A stretch of DNA of 64,000 nucleotides from Sinomonas notoginsengisoli (GCF_021554725.1 NZ_JAIZDP010000014.1:1-64000), one strand, 5' to 3'. Counted from the first letter of the stretch, positions 34,900 to 44,658 are shown. The notes: generated by a model from the letters alone, not told the origin. Program-made: numbers and translations.

Positions 34900-36273
34900 G
34901 TGACATCGCTATCCACCGCGGCCGCCTCGGCGGTCAGATCGTCCATGAAGAAGGCGACGATCCGGATCGTGCCCTTCATCCTGCTCATGTACATCATGGC
35001 CTTCGTCGACCGGGTCAACCTCGGCTTCGCCACCAACGAGCTCAAGGTCCACGCCGGCGTCTCCACGGCCGCCTACGCCCTGGGCGCCTCGCTGTTCTTC
35101 GTCACGTACTGCTTCCTCGAGGTACCCAGCAACGTCATCATGCACAAGGTCGGCGCCCGCATCTGGATGGCCCGCATCATGATCTCCTGGGGCCTGATCT
35201 CGGCAGCGACCATGTTCGTGAACAACGAGGCCTGGTTCTACGTGCTGCGCCTCCTGCTCGGCGCCGCCGAGGCCGGGTTCTTCCCGGGCATCATCCTCTT
35301 CCTGACCTACTGGTTCCCGGACGAGTACCGCGGCAGGGTCACCGGGCTCTTCTACTTCGGCGCACCCCTGGCGTTCATCTTCGGTGCTCCCGTGTCAGGG
35401 ATGTTCCTGAACATGGACGGCGTCGCCGGCCTGTGGGGCTACCCGTGGATGTTCCTCATGGAGGGCCTGGGCGCCACCGCCGTAGGGATCGCAGCCCTCT
35501 TCGTCCTCTGCGACGCGCCCCGGAAGGCCAAGTGGCTCACCGAGCCCGAGAAGAAGGCCCTCACCGCCGTCCTGGACGCCGAGAACGCGGCGAAGAACCA
35601 GCACGGCCACACCAGCATGCTCAGCGCGATGAAGGACCGCACAGTCCTGTACTTCGGCCTCGTCTTCGCCCTCGTGCAGATGGGCGTCTCCGTCGCCCTG
35701 TTCTTCCTCCCCGCCCAGATCTCGGCCATGATGGGCAAGGGCGCCAACCCCGTCGTCACAGGCTTCGTCGTCGCCATCCCGTGGACGTGCGCGCTCTTGG
35801 CCACCTACTTCGTCCCGCGTTACGCGGAGAAGGTCCGCCGCTACGGCATCATCGGCGGCGCCAGCCTCATCCTCGCCGCCGTGGGCATGCTCGTCTCGGC
35901 CGGAACCACCCCCGTCGTGGCCGTCGTCGCGCTCTGCCTCGCCGTCGCCGGGCTATGGGCGTGCCAGCCGATCTTCTGGACCCTCCTGACGAACTACAAG
36001 ACCGGCGCCGCAGCCGTGACGGGCATCGCGCTGGTGAACACCATCGCCAACATCGGCAACTTCTTCGCCCCCAACGTGAAGGTCTGGGCCGACCAGAGCT
36101 TCAACTCCGGCTTCGGCGGCCTGATCGTCCTGGCCCTTGTCACCGCTCTCGCCGGCCTGATCTACATCCCCCTCGGCAAGCACAAGGGCGTCCGCGCCAC
36201 AGCCGGGGAGGCACCCGTCGTCGTTCCCAACCAGGATGACGTCGCCTCCCACGGAGCAAGCCAGGATGCCTGA
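34900..36273 (+). CDS. MFS transporter, anion:cation symporter (ACS) type
   Basis: 457 residues with 12 predicted membrane segments. FVDRVNLGFATNEL, GAAEAGFFPGIILFLTYWF and a long cytoplasmic loop after helix 6 (APRKAKWLTEPEKKAL) are typical of ACS transporters of aromatic acids, hexuronates and quinate-like anions. The start is the GTG at 34900 with AAGGAGG 5 nt upstream, in preference to the GTG at 34882. It presumably imports the substrate of the neighbouring enzymes. Confidence 0.92.
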   Translation: MTSLSTAAASAVRSSMKKATIRIVPFILLMYIMAFVDRVNLGFATNELKVHAGVSTAAYALGASLFFVTYCFLEVPSNVIMHKVGARIWMARIMISWGLISAATMFVNNEAWFYVLRLLLGAAEAGFFPGIILFLTYWFPDEYRGRVTGLFYFGAPLAFIFGAPVSGMFLNMDGVAGLWGYPWMFLMEGLGATAVGIAALFVLCDAPRKAKWLTEPEKKALTAVLDAENAAKNQHGHTSMLSAMKDRTVLYFGLVFALVQMGVSVALFFLPAQISAMMGKGANPVVTGFVVAIPWTCALLATYFVPRYAEKVRRYGIIGGASLILAAVGMLVSAGTTPVVAVVALCLAVAGLWACQPIFWTLLTNYKTGAAAVTGIALVNTIANIGNFFAPNVKVWADQSFNSGFGGLIVLALVTALAGLIYIPLGKHKGVRATAGEAPVVVPNQDDVASHGASQDA

Positions 36274-37123
36274 GCAGGGCAGGGTCCTCTCGCTCGCCCA
36301 CCTCTCGGTCGTGGACGCGCACCCGCTCGAGCTGATCGACGCGGCCGTCGCCGGGGGCTTCAACGCCATCGGCCTGCGGATCGTCCCGCCGATGCCCACC
36401 GACGAGATCATCCCGGTCGTCGGGGACGAGAAGCTGCTCGCCGAGGTCATCCGCAAGAAGGACGACTGCGGCATCATGATCCTGGACACCGAGGCCCTCT
36501 GGCTCACCCCCGAGATCCGGCCGAAGGACCTGGAGCCGGTCCTGGAGACCTCTGCCCGGCTCGGGGCGACCAACATCCTCGTCGTCGGCAACGACCCGGA
36601 CCCCGGACGGCAGCAGGCCAACTACGCGGAACTGTGCGACCTCGCCGCCGCGCACGGACTCACGGCCGCGGTCGAGTTCATCCCCTACTGCGCCACCGGG
36701 ACCCTCGCCGGCGCCCAGGACCTCGTCCTGGGCGCCGGCAGGCCCAACGCCAAGTTCCTCATCGACGTCCTGCACCTGATGCGCTCCGGTGACGGCCCCG
36801 AGGCGCTCTCGGCCCTGGTCCCAGAGGCCTTCGCCTACTGCCAGCTCGCCGACCTCGCCGGCCCCCGGCCGCAGACCACCGCCCTCCTGCGCCAGGAGGC
36901 CCGCACCGACCGCCGCTTCCCCGGAGAGGGCGAGGCGCCCCTGGCGCAGATCCTCGACGCGCTCCCTCCCGGCCTCCCGCTCGGGGTCGAGGCTCCCGTG
37001 CTCAAGCACCGCGACCTGCCCGTCGTCGAACGCGGAAGGCTCTGCGGCGAGGCCACCAGGGCGTTCCTCGATGCCTACGACTCCGGCCGCAGGGCAGCCC
37101 AGACTGCCCCGGCCGACCACTGA
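36266..37123 (+). CDS. TIM-barrel sugar phosphate isomerase/epimerase-like protein
   Basis: 285 residues from the ATG at 36266, overlapping the MFS stop; an in-frame ATG at 36236 is further inside the MFS gene. Xylose-isomerase-like barrel with LSLAHLSVVDAHPLELIDAA, metal-ligand candidates in TAAVEFIPY, KFLIDVLHLMRSG, CQLAD and GVEAP. The family includes dehydratases, epimerases and beta-elimination enzymes. Beside a shikimate-dehydrogenase relative, a dehydratase acting on the oxidised ring is plausible, by analogy with dehydroshikimate dehydratases. Confidence 0.87.
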   Translation: MPEQGRVLSLAHLSVVDAHPLELIDAAVAGGFNAIGLRIVPPMPTDEIIPVVGDEKLLAEVIRKKDDCGIMILDTEALWLTPEIRPKDLEPVLETSARLGATNILVVGNDPDPGRQQANYAELCDLAAAHGLTAAVEFIPYCATGTLAGAQDLVLGAGRPNAKFLIDVLHLMRSGDGPEALSALVPEAFAYCQLADLAGPRPQTTALLRQEARTDRRFPGEGEAPLAQILDALPPGLPLGVEAPVLKHRDLPVVERGRLCGEATRAFLDAYDSGRRAAQTAPADH

Positions 37124-37151
37124 CCAGACCGACCAACCGGGAGAACCCGCC

Positions 37152-37728
37152 ATGGCCACCGACCTCGCCACCGACACCCTGACGGGGGAGGTGATCCGCA
37201 GCTTCGCTGAAACCCCCGACGAGCGGTTCCGGCGCGTCCTGACCAGCCTGACCACCCACCTGCACGCCTTCGTCCGGGAGGTCGCGCCCTCGATCGAGGA
37301 ATGGGAACAGGCGATCGACTTCCTCGCACGCACCGGCAAGACCTGCACCGACGCACGGCAGGAGTTCATCCTCCTCTCCGACGTCCTCGGCGTGTCGATG
37401 CTCGCGGAGACCGTCAACGACGCCGAGACCCACACCGTCGTCCTCCCGCACGCCGTCGCCTACAAAGCCCCGCAGCGCTCCGGGTCATCGCCGCCCTCCA
37501 GAGGGTCACCGGCACCGAGGGCCCCGCCGCGCACCTGCGCGAACTGGGCCTCGAACTCGCCACCCCCCGATCCCCGCGCGACCTCGGCCGACCGAGGAGG
37601 ACGTAGAGGCCGCGGTCGAACTAGCGCCCCGCAACCCATACGGCAACCCGCGGGAAGCCACCCCCGAAGGGATCCTGGGACTCCTCAGCGCAGCGCTCAA
37701 TGGCGAACCCGTCACGTCGAATGAATGA
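37152..37728 (+). pseudogene. Fusion relic: intradiol dioxygenase N-terminus joined to maleylacetate reductase C-terminus
   Basis: Residues 1-89 ([34 protein letters not shown]) match the N-terminal helical domain of hydroxyquinol 1,2-dioxygenases. At residue 90 the frame switches to THTVVLPHAVAYKAP, a hallmark of maleylacetate reductases. Two later frame changes are needed to recover ALRVIAALQRVTGTEGP and NPYGNPREATPEGILGLL before a stop at 37728. An internal deletion of two adjacent genes followed by decay explains this. Intact copies of both lie at 39351 and 41400. Confidence 0.88.
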
Positions 37729-38039
37729 CTGGCCGAAGGGCATGGCCATGCGCCAGGAAATGGCGAAGGCACCTCCTCCCGGTGCACCTGCCACTGGACG
37801 GCTGAGACGTCCGCAGTCTTTTGGGGGCCGGACTCGCCCTTCGTCAGGCCAAGTCCTGCTTAGAAAAGAACCATCCTCGATCATAAGAACCCGCGCTGTG
37901 TAGGGAGACCCACACCCGCGGGATCACAAGTTCCTACGTTGGTCCCGAGAACCAAGATGCGTGGCAATCCAGAGTTGACGCGCGGGGGCCCGCCCAATCG
38001 AAGTGGAGCTCAAGTGAGTGGTGGCTCGAACCGGGAGGA

Positions 38040-38640
38040 TCGCCGTGGCGGCAGACCTGGTCGCTGCGCCTCGACGCGGGCGAAGGCTTTGAACGCGCCG
38101 TGGATCAAGATCGGAACAAGCTTCGGTCCTGCCCTTTCCGCGGTGGACCCGTTGGCTGCCCCCTGCGGAGGCTAGCCGACGAGGCTGCTGCAGCTGGGAC
38201 GAGGGTTGCACTCGAGCCGCTGCGGTTCGCCATGATCGCCTTCCCTGCCCCAGGGCGCGGACCTGATCAGGAAGGCCGACGACAAGGCAGCCGGTCTCAT
38301 CGTCGACTCTTGGCACGTCTTCCGGGCCGGAACTGCCCTTGAGGACTTCGAGGCAGTGGTGGCGCCGCCCCAGATGGTCTTCGGCGTCGAGCTCAGCGAT
38401 GCCGATGCCGAGCCTCGCGGAACGCTCTTCGAAGACACCCGAGACAACCGCCGTTACCCCGGCCAGGGCGAGCGGGACGTTGCAGGCTTCATCACGAGCA
38501 TGCGGCGCCTGGGTTGGGAGGGGTCCAGGGGCGTGGAGATGCTCTCTCGGCCGAGCATCGGAGCATGCCCTTGGGAGAGGGACTGCAGCGGGCGCGACAC
38601 GCAGCGTTGAGCTGCTTCGGCAAGACCGACGCGGCGACGG
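38040..38640 (+). pseudogene. TIM-barrel isomerase/epimerase relic
   Basis: Pieces in different frames read LADEAAAAGTRVALEPLRFA, LIRKADDKAAGLIVDSWHVF, then EDFEAVVAPPQMVFGVELSD and RRYPGQGERDVAGFI, and finally EHRSMPLGEGLQRARHAAL. Together they trace the C-terminal two thirds of a xylose-isomerase-like TIM barrel like the intact gene at 45925. At least three frame changes are needed and the N-terminus is missing. Confidence 0.75.
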
Positions 38641-38695
38641 GTGAACGGAAGCCCCACTGGCGCGGGGCGGGCTCCTTGCCTGCTGGTCCACCTTG

Positions 38696-38739
38696 AAGGG
38701 GAAGGTCCCGGTCTATCCGAGACCGGGTCCTTTCCCTTG
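38696..38739 (+). terminator. Hairpin terminator
   Basis: GGTCCCGGTCT / AGACCGGGTCC with flanking AAGGGGA / TTTCCCTT gives a long stem with one mismatch and a 6-nt loop. It probably ended the transcript of the adjacent TIM-barrel relic. Confidence 0.65.
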
Positions 38740-38909
38740 ATGCCCTCCAGATAGTGGCGGTCTCCACAAGCAACGCCTGGCGCGTGGCCAAGCCGCTTTG
38801 CCCGTGCGCTTGTGGTCGCTGAACTGCTGCTTGAGTACGGCGCCGTCCTTCCAAGAGCACCCCAGCCCGTCCTCGCGTCCTCTGTGTGGGACCGGAGGAG
38901 CATGGCGGC

Positions 38910-39116
38910 CTAGGGTGCCGGGAGCGGGGATGTCCCCTCGCTCTTGAGGGTTGTCCCCACTGCCCACAGTTCGGGGTCGACCTCGTTGGCCAGCACGCGC
39001 ACTGAAGCCAGTGGGACGTCCAGAGTGCTGGAGACCGCCTTGGCGACCTCTCGCAGGCAGTCCTGGACTGCACCTCGATCTCGTCCGGCGACCATGTTGA
39101 TGGTGACTATGGGCAT
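38910..39116 (-). CDS. 4-oxalocrotonate tautomerase family protein
   Basis: 68 residues, starting MPIVTINMVAGRDRGAVQ; Pro-2 becomes the catalytic N-terminal proline after Met removal. The following helix and ASVRVLANEVDPELWAVG strand fit the small tautomerase fold. The C-terminus (SEGTSPLPAP) is slightly longer than usual. It lies downstream of the dioxygenase gene on the same strand and may isomerise an enol in aromatic breakdown. Ribosome-binding signal is weak. Confidence 0.8.
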   Translation of the reverse strand: MPIVTINMVAGRDRGAVQDCLREVAKAVSSTLDVPLASVRVLANEVDPELWAVGTTLKSEGTSPLPAP

Positions 39117-39350
39117 TTTGTCTCGATTCGTTGTGGCCTCGAAGGTCGCGGTGCGGTGTGCTGGCGAGGCGGTGGTCCGGCGGTTGTCCGGGAGGGGCGG
39201 GCTGTCCTAAGACGTCCAGCGGACAACAGACGCGGTGATGGCCGACGTGGCCACCCGGCTGTGACCGGATGCGGGGACCGTGAAGCGCGGACGACCCGGC
39301 GCGGCGGGCGTGGACCGGCCCTGGCCGTCAAGGGGACCGGGTCTGGTGAC

Positions 39351-40283
39351 CTAGGCCGCTGCCGGGGCGAGGACGATGTCGAACCGCGTCCTGGCCCAGG
39401 TGCTGTCGCCAAGATCTCGTCCGTCCGGAGTCGGGGTGCCTGCGGGCTGCTGGACGAAGTCCTTGATGAGCGATTCCTTGACGCCGAAGACGGTGTCGTA
39501 CTTCAGCAGTTCGTCGCCGCGGACGAAGATGTGCGTGACCAGGGTGCGCAGCCCCGGCTTGGTGACCATGAAGTGCAGGTGGGAGGCGCGCATCGGCGAC
39601 CGTCCGACCGCGTCCAGCATCTTGCCGACGGGTCCGTCGTGAGGGATCGGGTAGGGCGTGGGAGTCAGTCCCCAGAACCGGTAGTTCCCGTGTTCGTCGC
39701 TGAACAGGTGTGCGCGGCCGGAGACGCGGTCGTCGGTGTACTGCACGTCGTAGAAGCCGTCCTCGTCGGCTTCCCACACCTCGATGCGGGCCCCCGGCAC
39801 GGGGTTGCCGTCGGTGTCGGTCACGGTGCCCTCCACCCAGCAGGGCTGTCCCGGGGCGCCGCCCGCGATGTCTCCGCCATTGGCGATCTCCGGGGCGTCC
39901 TCGACGAAGAACGGCCCGAACACCGTGGCCTCTGTGGCGTCGCCGTAGGCCTCGTTGTTGACGTTGATGGTCTGCATCGAGGCTCCGAAGACGTCGGAGA
40001 GCAGGATGAACTCCTGGCGCCGGTCGTCGGTGATGTGGCCCACTGCGGTGAGGAACTCGATGGCCTTGTTCCACTCATCCTCGGTCAGCCGCACGTCGCG
40101 GATGAAGGCGTGCAGGTGCTTCACGAGCGACTGCATCAGCTGCTTGAGCCGCGGGTCCTCGCAGTTCTCGAAGGATCGCAGCACGTTCTGAACGAGTCGT
40201 TCTTCGACGGCCTGCTGGGCTTCGGAAACTGGCTGCGAGCCTTGCGCGCCTCCGGTGTGGGGCACTCGAGTCTGCTCAATCAT
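39351..40283 (-). CDS. Hydroxyquinol (intradiol) 1,2-dioxygenase
   Basis: 310 residues from the ATG at 40283 with AAGGAAT upstream (an in-frame ATG at 40355 is extra). The N-terminal helical dimerisation domain ([19 protein letters not shown]) is followed by the beta-sandwich with Fe(III) ligands Tyr in FYDVQY, Tyr in GNYRFWG and two His in ASHLHFMV. Cleaves a 1,2-dihydroxylated ring between the hydroxyls. Pairing with maleylacetate reductase favours hydroxyquinol over catechol. Confidence 0.92.
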   Translation of the reverse strand: MIEQTRVPHTGGAQGSQPVSEAQQAVEERLVQNVLRSFENCEDPRLKQLMQSLVKHLHAFIRDVRLTEDEWNKAIEFLTAVGHITDDRRQEFILLSDVFGASMQTINVNNEAYGDATEATVFGPFFVEDAPEIANGGDIAGGAPGQPCWVEGTVTDTDGNPVPGARIEVWEADEDGFYDVQYTDDRVSGRAHLFSDEHGNYRFWGLTPTPYPIPHDGPVGKMLDAVGRSPMRASHLHFMVTKPGLRTLVTHIFVRGDELLKYDTVFGVKESLIKDFVQQPAGTPTPDGRDLGDSTWARTRFDIVLAPAAA

Positions 40284-40335
40284 GGTGGTATTCCTTGCTG
40301 TGGCGTGGGAGTCGGTGTCGTTGGGTCCTGCAGGG

Positions 40336-41274
40336 TCAGGGACGGGATGCGTCATCGAGCTGGCGCATCTGGGCTTCGCTCAACTCAATATCCATCGACT
40401 GCAGGAGGGGCGCCAGCTGATTGGCATTCCTGGCGCTGGCGATGGGGGCGACGACACCGGGCTGAGCGGCCAGCCAGGCCAGGGCAACCGCGGCGGGTTC
40501 GACGGACTGCTCTGCAGCCACCTGCGTGAGGGCACCCAGGATCGCCTCTCCCCGAGGTGTGAGGTACTTGGAGGCGTCGCCGGCGCGGGGGCTGTCGACC
40601 GCCTGGCCCACCGCGTATTTTCCGGTTAGGAATCCGTGGGCGAGGGAGTAGTAGGGCATCACAGCCAGGCCGTGCTCGCGAGCCAGGGGGAGGATGTCGG
40701 CCTCGATTTCGCGTTCTGCGAGGCTGTACTGCGGCTCTACAGCGACGGGGGCGTGGAACTGTTCCCGCTCGGTGATCTTCAGCCACTCGCGGATGCGGTC
40801 GGCGGAGTAGTTGGAGATGCCGATGGTTCGCACCTTGCCCTGATCGACGAGCTCGGACATCGCGGCGATGCTCTCCTCGAGCGGCGTCTCGGGGTCGTCG
40901 AAGTGGGCGTAGTAGACGTCGATGGCATCAACTCCGAGGCGGGTGAGCGAGCCGTCCACGGCCTTGCGGATCGTGGCAGGCGCCATCCCCTGCAGATCAG
41001 GGTGGTGGCTGACCTTGGTGGCGATCACGACGTCGTCCCGGGTACCGCGGCTGGCCAGCCACTTGCCGATGACGGACTCGGATTCGCCTCCGGAGTTGCC
41101 CGGTGCCCAGAACGAGTACGAGTCTGCGGTGTCCAGGAAGTTGCCGCCCCCGGCGATGTAGGCGTCGAGGATTGTGTGGGACGTCCTGGTATCGGCGGTC
41201 CAGCCGAAGACGTTGGTGCCGAGCGCGAGTGGGGACACGTCAATGCCTGGGGTGATGGTTCTATTGGCGGGCAA
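40336..41274 (-). CDS. Aldo/keto reductase
   Basis: 312 residues from a TTG at 41274 with GAAGGTAG upstream. The catalytic tetrad is visible: Asp and Tyr in [11 protein letters not shown], Lys in VIATKVS and His in VYYAHFDD. It belongs to the YajO/general stress AKR branch. It sits between dioxygenase and maleylacetate reductase genes with gaps of 52 and 125 bp, so probably shares their transcript. It may reduce or oxidise a cyclic precursor; substrate not deducible. Confidence 0.9.
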   Translation of the reverse strand: MPANRTITPGIDVSPLALGTNVFGWTADTRTSHTILDAYIAGGGNFLDTADSYSFWAPGNSGGESESVIGKWLASRGTRDDVVIATKVSHHPDLQGMAPATIRKAVDGSLTRLGVDAIDVYYAHFDDPETPLEESIAAMSELVDQGKVRTIGISNYSADRIREWLKITEREQFHAPVAVEPQYSLAEREIEADILPLAREHGLAVMPYYSLAHGFLTGKYAVGQAVDSPRAGDASKYLTPRGEAILGALTQVAAEQSVEPAAVALAWLAAQPGVVAPIASARNANQLAPLLQSMDIELSEAQMRQLDDASRP

Positions 41275-41399
41275 GGGTCTACCTTCTGGATGGTGTTCGG
41301 GGTCGAGGGGTGGCAGAGGCGGCGGGGCCGCGCGGGGAAGGGACCGGAGCCCTTCTCCGCGCGGGACCTGCCGGCCGGCTGCCTGTGGTGGCGGGTGCC

Positions 41400-42512
41400 T
41401 CAGGCGCCCGCTGGTGAGTTCTGCTTCTGTCCGGCCCAGACGGGGTTGGCGCTGGGCCGCTGCCCGCCCCAGGCCGCGTACAGGATGCCCGTGACGTCGT
41501 CATAGGCGATGGGCCGGGGGTTGCCGTAGGAGCGGCTGGTCGCCTCTTCGGCGATCCGGGGGATGTCCTCTTCCTTCATGCCGAGTTCGGCCAGGGTGCG
41601 CGGGGCGCCGAGCTCCCCGGCGATCTCCCAGAGCCGGTCCGCGGGGTCTTCCACCCCGCCGAGTGCCCGCGACAGGGCAGCGACAGCGTCGGGGACCGCC
41701 GGCTGGTTGAAGGCAAGGGCGTGGGGGAGAACGACGGTGTGGGTCTGGGCATGCGGGAGGTTGAGCGTGCCGCCTAGGGCGTGGCACAGCTTGTGGTGCA
41801 GCGACATCGTGGTGGCTCCGAGGCAGGCACCGCACAGCCAGGACCCGTACAGGGCGTTGCTGCGGGCCTCGCGGTCGGAGCCGTCGGCGACGATCGCCGG
41901 CAGGGCGGTTGCCAAGGCCCTCACGCCCTCCTCTGCCATCAGGGAGATGATCGGCGTGGCGTCGGGGGCGTAGAGCGCCTCCACCGCATGCGCGATGGCG
42001 TTGATGCCGCTGGTGACCGACATCGGCACGGGCAGGGTGGCCGTGAGCTGGGGGTCGTACACGACGCTGCGCGGCAGCACTCGCGGATCACGGCCGGTTT
42101 CCTTGCGTCCGTCGGTGGTCAGGCCCCACACGGGAGTCATCTCCGAGCCGGCATAGGTGGTGGGGACAGCGACGATGGGGAGCCCGTGCTTGAGTGCGAT
42201 GGCCTTGCCGAGGCCGATGGCCGAGCCGCCGCCGACGGCTACACAGCCGTCGGCGCCGACACGGGCCGCCTCGTCGCTGGCGCGCTGGGCCACCTCGTTG
42301 GGCACGTGCATGACCGCTTCGGCGAGGACGCCGACGCTGCGGTCACCGAGGGCTTCGGCCACCTGCCGGCCTGTGGCCTCCTGCTCAGGGGAACACAGGA
42401 CCAGAACGCGGCGGAGACCGATCTGGTCGAGTTCCTCGGGGAGCGTCGACAGGGAGCCGGCGCCGAACCGCACGCGCATGGGGAGGGCTTCATAGACGAA
42501 CTTACGAGTCAT
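41400..42512 (-). CDS. Maleylacetate reductase
   Basis: 370 residues from the ATG at 42512, AGAAGGAAG upstream. Iron-alcohol-dehydrogenase fold with NAD(P) loop GGGSAIGLGKAIAL, VPTTYAGSEMTPVWG, and the His-rich active site MSLHHKLCHALGG plus THTVVLPHALA. YGNPRPIAYDDV is a family C-terminal signature. Reduces maleylacetate, the hydroxyquinol cleavage product, to 3-oxoadipate, which enters central metabolism. Confidence 0.94.
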   Translation of the reverse strand: MTRKFVYEALPMRVRFGAGSLSTLPEELDQIGLRRVLVLCSPEQEATGRQVAEALGDRSVGVLAEAVMHVPNEVAQRASDEAARVGADGCVAVGGGSAIGLGKAIALKHGLPIVAVPTTYAGSEMTPVWGLTTDGRKETGRDPRVLPRSVVYDPQLTATLPVPMSVTSGINAIAHAVEALYAPDATPIISLMAEEGVRALATALPAIVADGSDREARSNALYGSWLCGACLGATTMSLHHKLCHALGGTLNLPHAQTHTVVLPHALAFNQPAVPDAVAALSRALGGVEDPADRLWEIAGELGAPRTLAELGMKEEDIPRIAEEATSRSYGNPRPIAYDDVTGILYAAWGGQRPSANPVWAGQKQNSPAGA

Positions 42513-43041
42513 GGAATGAGCTTCCTTCTGCAGTTTTTTCTGGTGGTCATCAGGGCAGAGCCGGGGTGGCTCTGCGGTGTGGGGAACGGTCAGGAAAGGA
42601 CCGGCCGGGGACTTGCGGCGGACGCGGGGCGACCGCTGGGGCCGCGAGACACGCATTCTCACGGCCGCCTGCCCGCGCCGACGGCGCCAGCACAGGAGTG
42701 AGGAGGTCGGACCCCTCGGGGACCAATAGCCTGCTGTACACCGTCTTCTCCTTCGAAGCTCGGGGGGTTGACGGGCCGCGCTGGGCTCTTCGGACGCGGT
42801 CCGTATGCGCAGTCTGTTGCCTTAATCCTGCCCTACTACCGTAGAATGGACAACATGTTCGCACAGTACCACGGGGTCGCGCCAGAGATGATCCGCGTTA
42901 CCTCAGGGCCCAGGCCCTGCCCGCCCATCAATCCGGCAGCTCGGCGGCAGGGCAGATGACCGCCGCCACGGCCGGGGCGCCAGCCGCTTCCCCGGCACCC
43001 ATGGAGCGCCGTCCAGCGTGCGGAGAAGGAGGAGGTGGGCA
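42513..43041. other. Divergent control region between maleylacetate reductase and the double IclR gene
   Basis: About 530 bp without a credible gene. TGGACAACATGTTC at 42847-42860 resembles the TGGACAAGTTGTCCA palindrome upstream of the 44846 gene. A TAGAAT hexamer directly before it could serve as a -10 element. Confidence 0.5.
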
Positions 43042-44658
43042 GTGACGACGATCCAGCTGTTGATGAAGGCCGCCCAAGTGGTCGACGAGCTGGCCCGGCT
43101 GGGTCCTTCGACGCCAGCCGAGCTGGCCAAGGCGATCTCTGAGCCCCGGCCGACCGTGTACCGCATCGTTGCGGGGTTGGAGCAGGTCGAGTTGGTCCGG
43201 CCGGCCGGCGAGGGCCGGCTCGAGCTCGGAACTGCGCTGCTGAGGCTGGGGGACGCCGCGGTCGATGCCCTGGTGGACCGGGCCGAGCTGCACAGGCAGC
43301 TGCAGTGGATCCGGGGACAACTGGGCATCAGCGCGTTCTTCTGCGTGCTTCGTGACGATGGCGCGCTGTGCCTGGACCAGGTCGACGGCGCCGACGTCGA
43401 CCTCTTCAACGTCAGCCCTGGCGTGGTCCTGCCCCTGCACGCCGGGGCCCCCTCGCACGCCCTGCTTGCCTTCGCACCCGAGGAAACGCGGAGTTCCATG
43501 CTCGCCAGGGGGACGTACGAACGGCTCGCATCCGGCACATCCCTGGCTGCCCAAGCACTCGGGGACAGGCTCGCCCAGACGGCCGCGAGGGGCTGGAGCC
43601 TCGAGGACAGCTCGATCACCGAGGGCGTGGCGTCGATTGCGATGCCCGTGCGGGACCCCGAGGGGGAGCTGCTGGGGGCGGTTGCCGTGGCGGGGCTACG
43701 GGAAGGCGTACTCGGCCAGGAGGCCGAAGCGGTCCGCGCCCTGGACGCTGCTGCCCGAGCGATCGCCGCCTCCGCCAAGGGGACGCGCCCGTCGGGTCGC
43801 CTCGGACCGCCCACTCTGGGCGGGGAGCCGGAAGGCCCTCGGCCCCGGGCTGTGATCGCCAAGGCCAGCGCCCTCATGGAGGCCCTGGCTGCGGAACGCA
43901 TCGCCACCTCCGGGCGCCTCACTGAGCTGCTCGAGGAGCCGGTGACCTCGGTCTACCGCATGCTTGCCACCTTGGCGGAGGCCGGATGGGTTGAGCAGAT
44001 CGGCCACCGCGGAGCGTACCGCGTCGGCAGCAGGATGCTCGCACTGGCCGGAGAGCTGACCCGTCGCCTCGATGTCCGGAGGGCTGCAGCGCCGATCCTG
44101 AGGGAGATCCATCAGGCGACCGGGGAGACGACGTTCCTCTGCATCCGAAGGGGCACCCGTGCGGTGTGCATCGAGCGCATCGACGGGATACGCGTCAACA
44201 GCCGCGTGCTGAAGCTGGGGGAGTCCCTCCCCCTGCACGTGGGCGCGGCACCCCGCGCCCTGCTGGCGTTCGAAGAACGCGCCGCCTGGGAGGAATACGC
44301 CGCTGTCGTGACGAACAGCGGCGACCCGTGGCGCGACGTGCGCTCACGCTCCGAGTTCTTCGGAGAGCTCGAGGAAATCCGAGCGCAGGGGTTCGTCCGG
44401 AGCGACAACGACGTCACCCCGCGCATCGCAGCCGTCGGCGCCCCGATCTTCGACCATCGCGGGCAAGTAGTGGCCTCCCTTTCGGTCAGTGGACTGCGCG
44501 AGGGCATTCTCGCCACCCCAGAGGACGGACCCTCCGTGACCGACCGCGTGCTCCAAGGGGCCCGGGCGCTCTCTGCCTACCTCGGGTCGGCCGCCCCCCA
44601 GCTGACCTCGGAGGGCGGTGCCCTGGAGGGCCGCGCAGTGTCGCAGCTCATAGTTTGA
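43042..44658 (+). CDS. Tandem (double-length) IclR family regulator
   Basis: 538 residues, about twice the IclR length, from a GTG with AAGGAGGA upstream. The first unit has a winged helix (PSTPAELAKAISEPRPTVYR) and effector domain ending DPEGELLGAVAVAGLREGV near residue 225. After a linker of about 40 residues a second full unit begins near residue 270 (ALMEALAAERIATSGRL; PVTSVYRMLATLAEAGWVEQ) and ends GQVVASLSVSGLREGI. A single protein would carry two DNA-binding and two ligand domains, mimicking a dimer. Confidence 0.92.
   Translation: MTTIQLLMKAAQVVDELARLGPSTPAELAKAISEPRPTVYRIVAGLEQVELVRPAGEGRLELGTALLRLGDAAVDALVDRAELHRQLQWIRGQLGISAFFCVLRDDGALCLDQVDGADVDLFNVSPGVVLPLHAGAPSHALLAFAPEETRSSMLARGTYERLASGTSLAAQALGDRLAQTAARGWSLEDSSITEGVASIAMPVRDPEGELLGAVAVAGLREGVLGQEAEAVRALDAAARAIAASAKGTRPSGRLGPPTLGGEPEGPRPRAVIAKASALMEALAAERIATSGRLTELLEEPVTSVYRMLATLAEAGWVEQIGHRGAYRVGSRMLALAGELTRRLDVRRAAAPILREIHQATGETTFLCIRRGTRAVCIERIDGIRVNSRVLKLGESLPLHVGAAPRALLAFEERAAWEEYAAVVTNSGDPWRDVRSRSEFFGELEEIRAQGFVRSDNDVTPRIAAVGAPIFDHRGQVVASLSVSGLREGILATPEDGPSVTDRVLQGARALSAYLGSAAPQLTSEGGALEGRAVSQLIV

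Noticed and set aside
39156-40529. A 457-codon + strand ORF opposite the dioxygenase
   Set aside because: Antisense to the intradiol dioxygenase, whose iron ligands are all visible on the minus strand.
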